Part shown: piece after piece, positions 50,276-57,408 of the stretch
Numbering within the stretch: the first letter of the stretch is position 1
How the letters are laid out: every line of letters starts with the position of its first letter
Assembly (NCBI GenBank): GCA_020247055.1
Contig: JADCJL010000161.1
Span: 1 to 57,408, forward strand
DNA from: Acidobacteriaceae bacterium
GTDB taxonomy: Bacteria > Acidobacteriota > Terriglobia > Bryobacterales > Bryobacteraceae
Direction of reading: 5' to 3'
Length of the DNA stretch: 57,408 nucleotides
Translations under genes and position numbers: made by a program
The notes under the pieces: model-generated
Seen by the model: only the letters and a program-made list of their open reading frames with translations
Told to the model about the DNA's origin: nothing
Database searches by the model: none

Positions 50276-51478
50276 TCAGCGTATCAATAAATTAAGAAAC
50301 GGAGGAGGCGGCTTCCGCCCTCCCCGGTCCTGCTTCAGTCGGCCCGAGTACATCGCCAGCCCGGCGGCTGTCGTCCATCCCGGGTGATTCAATCGGTTGG
50401 GCCAGTCCAGAATGCCCACCGGCAATCCGTTCCGCGCCGGACAATTCAACACCTGCTCGGCTACGTCGCACATCCCGTTCAGACGCGCACCGCCGCCGCA
50501 CAGCACCACGCCCTCCAGCAGTTTGCGGTCCATGCCCGCCTCGATCACCTTGCGCTGGACATACTCGAACAGAAACTGCGCCCGCGCCTCCAGCATATCG
50601 TTCAGTTCCCGCCGCGGCGCCTCGCGCGGGGCGCGTCCTTCGCCCGACGGCACCTCAATAAACGTGTTGTCCGCCGTCAGCCCCAGAATAGCGCAGCCAT
50701 ACTCAATCTTTAGCCGCTCGGCGTCCTCGTGCGTCACATGAAACCCGGCACTCACGTCCCGGCTGAAGTGGTCGGCCGAAACCGGCAGACTCGCCGCCAG
50801 CACCATCGCCTCGCCATCGTAGATCGCCAGATCGGTCGAATGCAGGCCAATATCCACCACCGCCACGCCCTTTTCCCGCTCCTCGGGCAGCACGCTGGCA
50901 TAGCCGGCCGCCATCGCTTCGAAGACCGTCTCCTCCACTGCCAGATGCGCGTGGTGCACGGCGCTCACCAGCGCCTGATGCTCAATCGCCGAAGTGGTCA
51001 CCACATGCACATTGGCTTCAAGGCGCGATCCGCGATACTCCCGCGGATTCAGAATCCCCGTCCGTCCGTCCAGCGTAAAGTCCTGCGGCAGCACCTGCAG
51101 CAGAATCCGGTCGTCCTCGAGACGCACCCGGCAGGCCAGTTCCACCGCGTACCGCATATCAGACTCATCAATCTGCCGCGGCCGCCCCAACTCGTAAACG
51201 CCCCGCGCGTTGGCCCCCTTGATCGCATCCCCGCCCAAACCCACCACCGCGGCGTCAAATCCAATCTGCGCCTGCCGCTCGGCCTCCCGCGCCGCCGCCT
51301 TCACTGACTCCGACAACTGCGCCCGGTCCGCAATCCGCCCCTTCGCCCAACCCCGCCCCTCGGCCTCCCCGGAACCCAGAAAGCGAATCTTCCCATCCTC
51401 CAGCACGCAAACGGCGCAACGCGTCCGCGCGCTGCCCACATCCAAACCTACCGCCAGCTTCACTTTGCTACCAGCCAT
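50276..51478 (-). CDS. ftsA: Cell division actin homologue FtsA
   Basis: The 400-residue protein starts at the ATG at 51478 inside the end of the preceding FtsA-like gene (11-base overlap). Nucleotide-site motifs are AVGLDVGSARTR (phosphate 1), VVDIGLHSTDLAIY (phosphate 2) and VVLCGGGARLNGM (adenosine). The inserted 1C domain is present at about residues 85-160. FtsA links FtsZ to the membrane and recruits late division proteins. The last residues (PFLNLLIR) may be a short membrane-binding helix, preceded by a Gly/Pro/Lys linker. Confidence 0.95.
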   Translation of the reverse strand: MAGSKVKLAVGLDVGSARTRCAVCVLEDGKIRFLGSGEAEGRGWAKGRIADRAQLSESVKAAAREAERQAQIGFDAAVVGLGGDAIKGANARGVYELGRPRQIDESDMRYAVELACRVRLEDDRILLQVLPQDFTLDGRTGILNPREYRGSRLEANVHVVTTSAIEHQALVSAVHHAHLAVEETVFEAMAAGYASVLPEEREKGVAVVDIGLHSTDLAIYDGEAMVLAASLPVSADHFSRDVSAGFHVTHEDAERLKIEYGCAILGLTADNTFIEVPSGEGRAPREAPRRELNDMLEARAQFLFEYVQRKVIEAGMDRKLLEGVVLCGGGARLNGMCDVAEQVLNCPARNGLPVGILDWPNRLNHPGWTTAAGLAMYSGRLKQDRGGRKPPPPFLNLLIR

Positions 51479-52334
51479 GCGCAATCCCCCCGTGTAACGC
51501 CAACCCCGCCGCCACCGCCCAGCCGGGCGCCGACAGCTCGAGCGGCCACTCCGCCACCCCCACCACCTGACCCAGCCGCACCGGACACTGCAGCAGCTCT
51601 TCGGCGTAATCGCACAGCCCAGGCAGGCACGCCCCACCCCCGGTGAGGATCACCCCCCCGGGCGGCGGCAACTGCCCCGCCAGTTGCTCAATCTGGAATT
51701 CGAGCATATGCAGATACTGTCCCGCACGCGCCTCCAGAATCTCCTGGATCGGTGTGGCCTTGTCCTCGAGCGACGGCTTGGCAATCCCCCCCTGCGTCAC
51801 TTTCCGATGCTCGGCCTCGGCCATCGGCAGGTCGAGCAGCGAGGCGATATCTTCGGTGAACTCCCGTCCCCCCGCCGGCACGCTCGCCGTACGAATCCCC
51901 CCCGCCAGGTCGCTGTAGGCCAACTCGGTCGATTCCACCCCGATTGCCGCCGCGCTGATCCCACCCTGCCGCATCCGGTCCGAGGTCGTCGCCAGCAGCG
52001 CCGCCTCGCCCTCAACGACGTAATCCGCCACCCGCAAGCCGCTCCGCCCCAGCGCCGCATCTAACGCTTCCATCTGCGTAAACGAGTCCGCGTAACCCGC
52101 TGTCACGGTCTCAATCTCCGCGCCGCCCCGGATAGAGGCCGCCATCGCCGCCGCCGAAACCGCTCCCGCCAACGATTCCACACTGCGAATCCGGCCCTGC
52201 TCCCAACCCTGCGCAGGCACAATACTCGCGCTTCGCAGCCGGGGCCGCCCGTTGACCCACTCAATCAACACACAACGAACATGGGCCGTGCCCGCGTCCA
52301 AACCCGCGCGCAGCAGCGAGACGCTAGACTCCAC
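51468..52334 (-). CDS. FtsA-like paralogue lacking the 1C domain
   Basis: The 288-residue protein starts at GTG 52334, 11 bases inside ftsQ. It shows the actin/FtsA layout: LRAGLDAGTAHVRCVLIEW for phosphate 1, ISAAAIGVESTELAYSDL for phosphate 2 and GGVILTGGGACLPGLCDYAE for the adenosine site. Compared with the neighbouring FtsA, about 80 residues that form the 1C domain are missing between TVTAGYADS and MEALDAALGRSG. The phosphate-2 Asp (VVDIG) is Ala-Ile-Gly here, and no C-terminal amphipathic helix is seen (ends ALHGGIAHGW). It should be a shortened, perhaps non-hydrolysing partner of FtsA. A PilM-type role is less likely because of position. Confidence 0.8.
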   Translation of the reverse strand: MESSVSLLRAGLDAGTAHVRCVLIEWVNGRPRLRSASIVPAQGWEQGRIRSVESLAGAVSAAAMAASIRGGAEIETVTAGYADSFTQMEALDAALGRSGLRVADYVVEGEAALLATTSDRMRQGGISAAAIGVESTELAYSDLAGGIRTASVPAGGREFTEDIASLLDLPMAEAEHRKVTQGGIAKPSLEDKATPIQEILEARAGQYLHMLEFQIEQLAGQLPPPGGVILTGGGACLPGLCDYAEELLQCPVRLGQVVGVAEWPLELSAPGWAVAAGLALHGGIAHGW

Positions 52335-53217
52335 TGGGTACCTCGGGGGAGGCGACCCGCTCCGCCTTCCCTCCCTCGGGCGGCAAAGAGAGAATGTTGC
52401 CCTCCATGCGCAAATCAAACATAGTCGCCCCCGGCTCCCGCTTCTGAATCGCCGGGAAGTGCTGCCGGAACTTTTCCAAACGCCGCCGGAACTGCCGGTC
52501 CCCCACGTGCAGCAACACCGCGCGTCCGTTTTCGTCCTGCATTACTTTAAAGTTACCCGGATCGGTAGCATCCACCTCGGAAATCTTCGCCGCCAGCGGC
52601 CCGGCGTCCTCGAGCAGCTTCAAAAACCGATGCACCCGCTGCTTTCTCTCCCCGGCATCGGCTAGCGTGCCGACCCCGGTCAGCACCGGCAAATGAAACT
52701 CGCCCGGCTGCTGAAGCGTCAGCAGGTTGCCGTCCCTGTCCACCAAAGCCGACACCGTGCTCTGCTCCGGCCCGGGAATCTGCACCCATGCCACCGGCAC
52801 CCGCTCCGTCACCGCCACGCGAATTCGGTTCGGCCACACACGCATCACCGAAGCCTCAGCGATCCATGGATTGCCCAACAGCTGCAGCCGCCGGTCCTGA
52901 ATCGGCAGCAGATACAGGCTGCGCCCGTAGTCGGGACGGAACACCGCCGCCACCTGCGCCCGCGCCGCATTCTTTAAACCCGCAATCTCCAGAGCCGGAC
53001 TCTCCTCGTCCACCTCCGGCGCCGGCGCCACCAGAAACTGCCCGTCCCGCATCAAAAACCGCCGCAGCTCCTGCCAGCCCGCGAGCAACCCGACGAGCGC
53101 GACCGAAAACAGCGTCGCCCCCACCAACCACCGCCACACCAGTCGGAACCTTGCCTTCCGCACCGATTCCTTCGGTGCTGTGCGGTCCCCGGCGTTACTG
53201 TTCTGCTTGCGTGCCAT
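52324..53217 (-). CDS. ftsQ: Cell division protein FtsQ
   Basis: The 297-residue protein is a bitopic inner-membrane protein: basic cytoplasmic start, one helix (WLVGATLFSVALVGLLAGW, about 30-48), a POTRA-like segment (about 75-145; AEASVMRVWPNRIRVAVTER is the typical 'V-x-R-x-W-P-x-x-I-x-V-x-V-x-E-R') and an FtsQ/DivIB beta region. It bridges early and late division proteins. It overlaps murC upstream by 23 bases and the FtsA-like gene downstream by 11, so no murB or ddl lies between, unlike in E. coli. Confidence 0.93.
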   Translation of the reverse strand: MARKQNSNAGDRTAPKESVRKARFRLVWRWLVGATLFSVALVGLLAGWQELRRFLMRDGQFLVAPAPEVDEESPALEIAGLKNAARAQVAAVFRPDYGRSLYLLPIQDRRLQLLGNPWIAEASVMRVWPNRIRVAVTERVPVAWVQIPGPEQSTVSALVDRDGNLLTLQQPGEFHLPVLTGVGTLADAGERKQRVHRFLKLLEDAGPLAAKISEVDATDPGNFKVMQDENGRAVLLHVGDRQFRRRLEKFRQHFPAIQKREPGATMFDLRMEGNILSLPPEGGKAERVASPEVPSGV

Positions 53218-54601
53218 GCCCTGCCTCCTGTTCCCGCAGCCTCGCCAGGATCTTCTCCCCGGCCTGCCAGACGCTACCCGCTCCCATCGTTACAATCACG
53301 TCCCCCGGAGCAGCAGCCTCCACCACGGCCGCCACGGCCGACTCCATGGAACCGCAGTAGCGCGCTCCGCGGTGGCCGAAATCCTGCAGCCGCTCCACCA
53401 GCACCTCCGAACTCACCCCGGCAATCGGCGGCTCCGAGGCGGCATAGATGTCCATCAAATACACCGCATCAGCCTGGTGAAAACTCCGCGCGAACTCATC
53501 GAGAAGATGCTGGGTCCTCGTATACCGGTGCGGCTGGAAGATCACGTGAATCCTCCCGAACCGGCACAACCGCGCCGCTGCCAGCGTTGCGCGCACTTCG
53601 GTCGGATGGTGGCCGTAATCGTCGACCACCGTCACCCCTCGCGCCTCACCGCGCCGCTGGAAACGCCGGTCCACCCCTGCGTACTCGAGCAACCCGCTCG
53701 CAATCACCGCCACCGGCACATCCAACTCCAGCGCCAGCGCCACCGCCGCCGTCGCGTTCAACACGTTATGCGCGCCCGGCACCCGGATCTCGAACGCGCC
53801 CAACTCTTCGCCGCGCAGCCGCAGCTTCCACCGCGAAGCCAGATGGCCATACTCGGCTTCGGCAATCTGTAGATCCGCCTGCGCGCTAACCCCGTAAGTA
53901 ATCGTCCGCCGCTTCACCGCGGGCAGAATCTGCTGCACGTTCTCATCATCGAGGCACAGCACCGCCGCCCCGTAGAACGGTACCTTGTTTACAAAATCCC
54001 GGAACGCCGCCCGGATCTCTTCAATCGAGTGGTAATGGTCCAGATGCTCCCGGTCGATATTCGTTACCACGGCCAGAATCGGCGCCAGCTTCAGGAACGA
54101 ACCGTCGCTCTCATCGCTTTCCACCAGCAGAAAATCACTCTGCCCCAGCCGGGCGTTCTCACCGCCCAGCGTGCCCACCTTCCCGCCCACCACTACCGTC
54201 GGATCGAGCCCCGCATGCGCCAGCACCGCCGCCGTCATCGACGTCGTCGAGGTCTTCCCGTGGCTCCCCGCGATGGCGATGCCGAACTTCAACCGCATCA
54301 GCTCCGCCAGCAACTCCCCGCGGGGAATCACCGGAATGCCCAACCGACGCGCCTCGACGAGTTCCGGGTTGTCCGCCCGTACCGCCGAAGTCACCACCAG
54401 CGCCTTCGCCCCGGCCACGTGTCCCGCCGCATGGCCCTCGTAAACCCGTATGCCCATCTGCGCCAGCCGCTCGGTGGTCGCCGAAAACCTCTGGTCCGAA
54501 CCGGAGATCGTATAGCCGAGGTTGTGCAGCACCATGGCAATGCCGCTCATGCCAATGCCGCCAATGCCGGTGAAGTGCAGATGTTGTGGCTTAAAAAACA
54601 T
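53195..54601 (-). CDS. murC: UDP-N-acetylmuramate-L-alanine ligase
   Basis: The 468-residue ligase adds L-Ala to UDP-MurNAc. It has the N-terminal Rossmann segment HFTGIGGIGMSG, the ATP loop IAGSHGKTSTTSM at about residues 110-122, the central NIDREHLDHY, and the C-terminal DDYGHHPTEVRATL and FQPHRYTRT typical of MurC. It follows murG by 36 bases. Confidence 0.97.
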   Translation of the reverse strand: MFFKPQHLHFTGIGGIGMSGIAMVLHNLGYTISGSDQRFSATTERLAQMGIRVYEGHAAGHVAGAKALVVTSAVRADNPELVEARRLGIPVIPRGELLAELMRLKFGIAIAGSHGKTSTTSMTAAVLAHAGLDPTVVVGGKVGTLGGENARLGQSDFLLVESDESDGSFLKLAPILAVVTNIDREHLDHYHSIEEIRAAFRDFVNKVPFYGAAVLCLDDENVQQILPAVKRRTITYGVSAQADLQIAEAEYGHLASRWKLRLRGEELGAFEIRVPGAHNVLNATAAVALALELDVPVAVIASGLLEYAGVDRRFQRRGEARGVTVVDDYGHHPTEVRATLAAARLCRFGRIHVIFQPHRYTRTQHLLDEFARSFHQADAVYLMDIYAASEPPIAGVSSEVLVERLQDFGHRGARYCGSMESAVAAVVEAAAPGDVIVTMGAGSVWQAGEKILARLREQEAGHGTQAEQ

Positions 54602-54637
54602 GCTAACCCTTTATTGTTTCAGGACCGGCTCCATTCC

Positions 54638-55663
54638 TCAAGCCCACTCCTCAAGCAGATCCGCCGCCCGCTCCGCCGCCCCCGTCCGCGCCAGGGCTCC
54701 CGCCGCCGCCCCCATCCGCTCGAGCACCCCCGGCTCCCGTAGCGCCGCAATCTCCGCCCGCAGCCGCTCCGGTGTGCATTCGGCGTCACGGACCATCCGC
54801 GCCGCTCCCTTCCGGACGAACGCCTCGGCGTTCCGCGCCTGATGGTCGTCGGCCGCGAACGGATAGGGCACCAAAATCGCCGGCTTGCCCGCCGCCGCCA
54901 ACTCCGCCACGGCGCCCGCTCCCGCCCGGCAGATCACCAGATCCGCCGCCGCAAACGCCCCCGGCATATCCTCCAAAAACGGCGTCACTTCCAACCCGGC
55001 CACCGGCTCCGCCCCCGCTCCCGCCTGCAGCACCACCCGGACACCCTCTGCCGCCAGCCACGGCGCCAAGCCCCGCACTGCCTCGTTCAGCCGTCGCGCC
55101 CCCCGGCTCCCCCCCGTCACCAAGATCGACAACCGCTCCCCCGGAGCTTTCGGCCGCAGCGCGAAAAACTCCCGGCGCACCGGCAACCCCGTCAACTCTG
55201 CTCGCCCCGCCGGAAAGTACGGTACCGCCTCGTCAAAACTGACGAGCGCCCGCCGCGCCAACCTCCCCAGCCACCGGTTCGTCAATCCCGGCATCGCATT
55301 CGGCTCCATCAGCAGCAGCGGCACCCCGCACAGCCACGCCGCCACGCCCACCGGCCCCGCCGCGTACCCGCCCATGCTGAAAACGCCCGCCGCCCGCCGC
55401 GCCCGCAGCAGCCGCACGCACCGCCCCACGCTCCCTGGCAGTTCGAGCAGCGTCCGCACCTGCCGGACTCTTCCCTGCCCCTGCAAGCTTCCAATCGCAA
55501 TCAACTCCAGAGGAAACCCCGCCGCAGGCACCAGCCTGGTTTCGAGCCCCCGCGCCGTACCCACAAACACCGGCTCATGGCCGCGCGCACGCAACTCCCG
55601 CGCCACCGCAATCCCGGGAATCACATGGCCACCTGTGCCGCCGCCTGCCATTACAAAAACCAT
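54638..55663 (-). CDS. murG: UDP-GlcNAc:lipid I N-acetylglucosaminyltransferase
   Basis: The 341-residue GT-B enzyme makes lipid II at the inner face of the membrane. Glycine loops: GGGTGGHVIPGIAVAREL at about residue 7 and VTGGSRGARRLNEAV at about 180. The UDP-GlcNAc site is in ICRAGAGAVAELAAAGKPAILVPYPFAADDHQ (quoted in two parts: ICRAGAGAVAEL and PYPFAADDHQ). Its start codon directly abuts the ftsW stop. Confidence 0.96.
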   Translation of the reverse strand: MVFVMAGGGTGGHVIPGIAVARELRARGHEPVFVGTARGLETRLVPAAGFPLELIAIGSLQGQGRVRQVRTLLELPGSVGRCVRLLRARRAAGVFSMGGYAAGPVGVAAWLCGVPLLLMEPNAMPGLTNRWLGRLARRALVSFDEAVPYFPAGRAELTGLPVRREFFALRPKAPGERLSILVTGGSRGARRLNEAVRGLAPWLAAEGVRVVLQAGAGAEPVAGLEVTPFLEDMPGAFAAADLVICRAGAGAVAELAAAGKPAILVPYPFAADDHQARNAEAFVRKGAARMVRDAECTPERLRAEIAALREPGVLERMGAAAGALARTGAAERAADLLEEWA

Positions 55664-56812
55664 TTAGTTCGATCGCTCACTCACGCTCAACAACAACCCC
55701 ACCAGAAACAAGGTCGCCAGCAGCGAACTACCGCCGTAGCTGATCATCGGCAGCGGAATGCCCTTGGTCGGCCCGAGTCCGGTCACCACCGTCAGGTTAA
55801 ACAGCGCCTGCCAGACGATCATCGTCGTCACCCCCAACGCGAGGTACCGCCCAAAGTCATCCGGCGCTACCAGAAACGTGCGGTACCCCCGCCACAGCAC
55901 GACGAAAAATCCCACCAGCACCGCCGCCGTCCCCAACAACCCCAACTCCTCGCCAATGACGGCATAAATGAAATCCGTATGCGGCTCCGGCAGATAAAAC
56001 AACTTCTGTTTGCCATCCATCAGCCCTAAACCGAACCATCCGCCCGAACCCAGCGCGATCTTCGCCTGCTGACCCTGCCACGCCGCATCCGGCGGAGCCC
56101 CCGAACTCCGCACGTAGGTCAGAATCCAGTCGTTCGGGTCAACCTGCTTCAAAACCCTGTGTTCCGGATCGAGCATGGCGATCATGCGTCCCACCCGGTA
56201 TGGCTTGGCGGCAATCCCGGCCAGCAGCAACAGCGCCGCCACCGGCGCTACCTTCACCAGATACTTCAAATCGAGACCTGCCACAAAAAACGTCACCGCG
56301 GTCGCCGCCACTAACACCACCGCCGTCCCCAGGTCCGCCACCGAAACCGCCAGCGCCAGCGTCCCCAGGACCAGCCCGCAGCCGCCCAGCGTAAATCGCA
56401 TGTTGTTCACCGCCCGGATGCGCCGCGTCAAGAAAAACGCGACGAAAACAACCAGCGCCGGCTTGGCCAACTCGCTCGGCTGCAGCCGCCCCACGCCCAG
56501 ATTCAGCCAGCGGTGTTTGGCCCCGTCCATCACAAACGCCGCGATCAGCAGCATCAAGACCACCCCTACCCCGCCGAACGCCCACGACGGGGTGTTGAAG
56601 CGCCGGTAATCCAGCCGTTTCATCCCCATCATCACCAGAAACGAAGCCCCGGCCCACAGCAACTGATGGCCGAAAAAATGATGCGGCGGCACGTTGTACT
56701 TACCCTGCACCGCAATAATCGAACTGGCCGAATAGACCATCACAAGGCCAAAGGTAACCATCGCCACAATGGCCAAAAACAGCGTCTTGTCCGTCGAAAG
56801 TCGTTTTCCCAT
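55664..56812 (-). CDS. ftsW: Peptidoglycan glycosyltransferase FtsW (SEDS family)
   Basis: The 382-residue protein has ten membrane helices and SEDS-family signatures: LVMVYSASS near the start, GVGRLQPSELAKPALV at about 125, and GLGPTKGIPLPMISYGGSS near the C-terminus. With a class B PBP it polymerises septal peptidoglycan. The large external loop carries the GSGGWFGLGLMDGKQKL segment with its lipid-facing residues. It is located 5 bases after murD and abuts murG. Confidence 0.96.
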   Translation of the reverse strand: MGKRLSTDKTLFLAIVAMVTFGLVMVYSASSIIAVQGKYNVPPHHFFGHQLLWAGASFLVMMGMKRLDYRRFNTPSWAFGGVGVVLMLLIAAFVMDGAKHRWLNLGVGRLQPSELAKPALVVFVAFFLTRRIRAVNNMRFTLGGCGLVLGTLALAVSVADLGTAVVLVAATAVTFFVAGLDLKYLVKVAPVAALLLLAGIAAKPYRVGRMIAMLDPEHRVLKQVDPNDWILTYVRSSGAPPDAAWQGQQAKIALGSGGWFGLGLMDGKQKLFYLPEPHTDFIYAVIGEELGLLGTAAVLVGFFVVLWRGYRTFLVAPDDFGRYLALGVTTMIVWQALFNLTVVTGLGPTKGIPLPMISYGGSSLLATLFLVGLLLSVSERSN

Positions 56813-56817
56813 ACCGT

Positions 56818-57408
56818 TTACTCCAACTGCCGGACCAGCTCTTTAAAGACCCGCCCGCGATGCTCGTAGCTTTGAAACTGGTCAAAACTCGCGCACGCCG
56901 GCGCCAGCAGGACCGTATCGCCACTAACCGCCCCGGCCCGCGCCGCCGCCACCGCCTCCGCCATCGTCCCGCAATCCCGCAGCGGCAGTCCGGGGTCGGC
57001 TTCGGCCAACTGCTCCCGGATCACGCCCGCCGCCGCACCGATCAGCAGCACCCCTTTGGCTTTCTCCCGCAGCCGCCCGGCCAGCGTCCGGTAGTCGCTC
57101 TGTTTATCCTTGCCCCCTAAGATGATCCACAAGCCGCCGGCAAAGGCGTCGAGCGCCTTCTCCGTCGCGTCCACATTGGTCGCCTTCGAATCGTTGTAGT
57201 AGGTGACGCCATCCAGGGTTCGCACTGGCTCAATCCGGTGTTCCACCCCGGGAAACGAGCGAATTCCCGCCTCAATCGCATCGAGCGAAACACTGGCCAG
57301 CCACGCCGCCGCCGCCGCCGCCATTACATTCTCGACATTATGCCGCCCGCGCAGCGGAATCGCCGATACCGGCAGCAGTTGCTGCTCGTCGACCGTAATC
57401 ACGCCGTC
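56818..57408 (-). CDS. murD: UDP-N-acetylmuramoyl-L-alanine-D-glutamate ligase, C-terminal part
   Basis: At least 196 residues are seen; the frame continues past the right edge. The visible part has GRHNVENVMAAAAA, FPGVEHRIEPV, YYNDSKATNVDATEKAL with the Lys-containing ATP/Mg loop, GGKDKQSDY and the C-terminal LLAPACASFDQFQSYEHRG. These are the central and C-terminal domains of MurD, which adds D-Glu to UDP-MurNAc-L-Ala. Only the N-terminal UDP-binding domain and part of the ATP domain are missing. Confidence 0.96.
   Translation of the reverse strand, partial: DGVITVDEQQLLPVSAIPLRGRHNVENVMAAAAAAWLASVSLDAIEAGIRSFPGVEHRIEPVRTLDGVTYYNDSKATNVDATEKALDAFAGGLWIILGGKDKQSDYRTLAGRLREKAKGVLLIGAAAGVIREQLAEADPGLPLRDCGTMAEAVAAARAGAVSGDTVLLAPACASFDQFQSYEHRGRVFKELVRQLE

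Noticed and set aside
1-57408. tRNA, rRNA, CRISPR arrays and insertion sequences
   Set aside because: I looked for clover-leaf patterns, regularly spaced repeats and transposase motifs and saw none that I can support. A run of tRNAscan-SE and a CRISPR finder would settle it.

Overview
The window looks like a chromosomal segment of an Acidobacteriota bacterium, probably of the Bryobacterales/Solibacter branch. The reasons are the high GC content, two Oar-type TonB-dependent receptors of about 1,200 residues, a beta-propeller subtilase, many short secreted proteins of lineage-specific type, and a division cluster typical of a Gram-negative cell. This placement is an inference from protein style; no rRNA gene is present.

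Layout. 1-13135: tail of an unknown gene, two large outer-membrane receptors around a secreted subtilisin-like protease, a decayed sulfatase remnant, and a secreted amidohydrolase. 13140-15518: a NarL-type two-component pair and a secreted protein with an apparent 3' frameshift. 15654-22831: a tightly overlapping operon of a SulP anion transporter, DabA, and two NuoL/M-like subunits, which reads as an energy-coupled inorganic-carbon uptake system. 22807-31721: D-aminoacylase-like amidohydrolase, an EfpL/YeiP-like EF-P, a methyltransferase, a kelch protein, a divergent pair consisting of a swapped-hairpin protein and a probable selenoprotein, a three-gene envelope operon ending the minus block, then ComEA-like and small membrane proteins. 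31738-35081: ClpS, a FabG-like reductase, PgsA, HflX and Hfq. 35190-43739: sugar-type permease, a GMC dehydrogenase with a pentaheme cytochrome, LolA-like protein, FAH-family hydrolase, homoserine dehydrogenase and a DUF4139 protein. 44501-48992: beta-barrel protein, orphan receiver, nitrilase, pseudouridine synthase and an unknown protein. 49015-57408: the division and cell-wall cluster murD-ftsW-murG-murC-ftsQ-ftsA-like-ftsA-ftsZ on the minus strand.

Most notable. At 28031-28387 an ArsC/thioredoxin-like reading frame is interrupted by an in-frame TGA exactly where the first residue of a CxxC redox motif belongs (Gly-TGA-Lys-Thr-Cys), and a hairpin with bacterial SECIS geometry follows it; I read it as a UxxC selenoprotein. 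Its start codon is 11 bases from that of a divergent gene, and the two share a dyad-symmetric -10 element placed so that both messages would be leaderless. The same TAnnnT, 6-7 bases, start-codon layout recurs at about ten genes here. Also notable are the four-gene DAB-type operon and a second FtsA-like protein that lacks the 1C domain, between ftsQ and ftsA.
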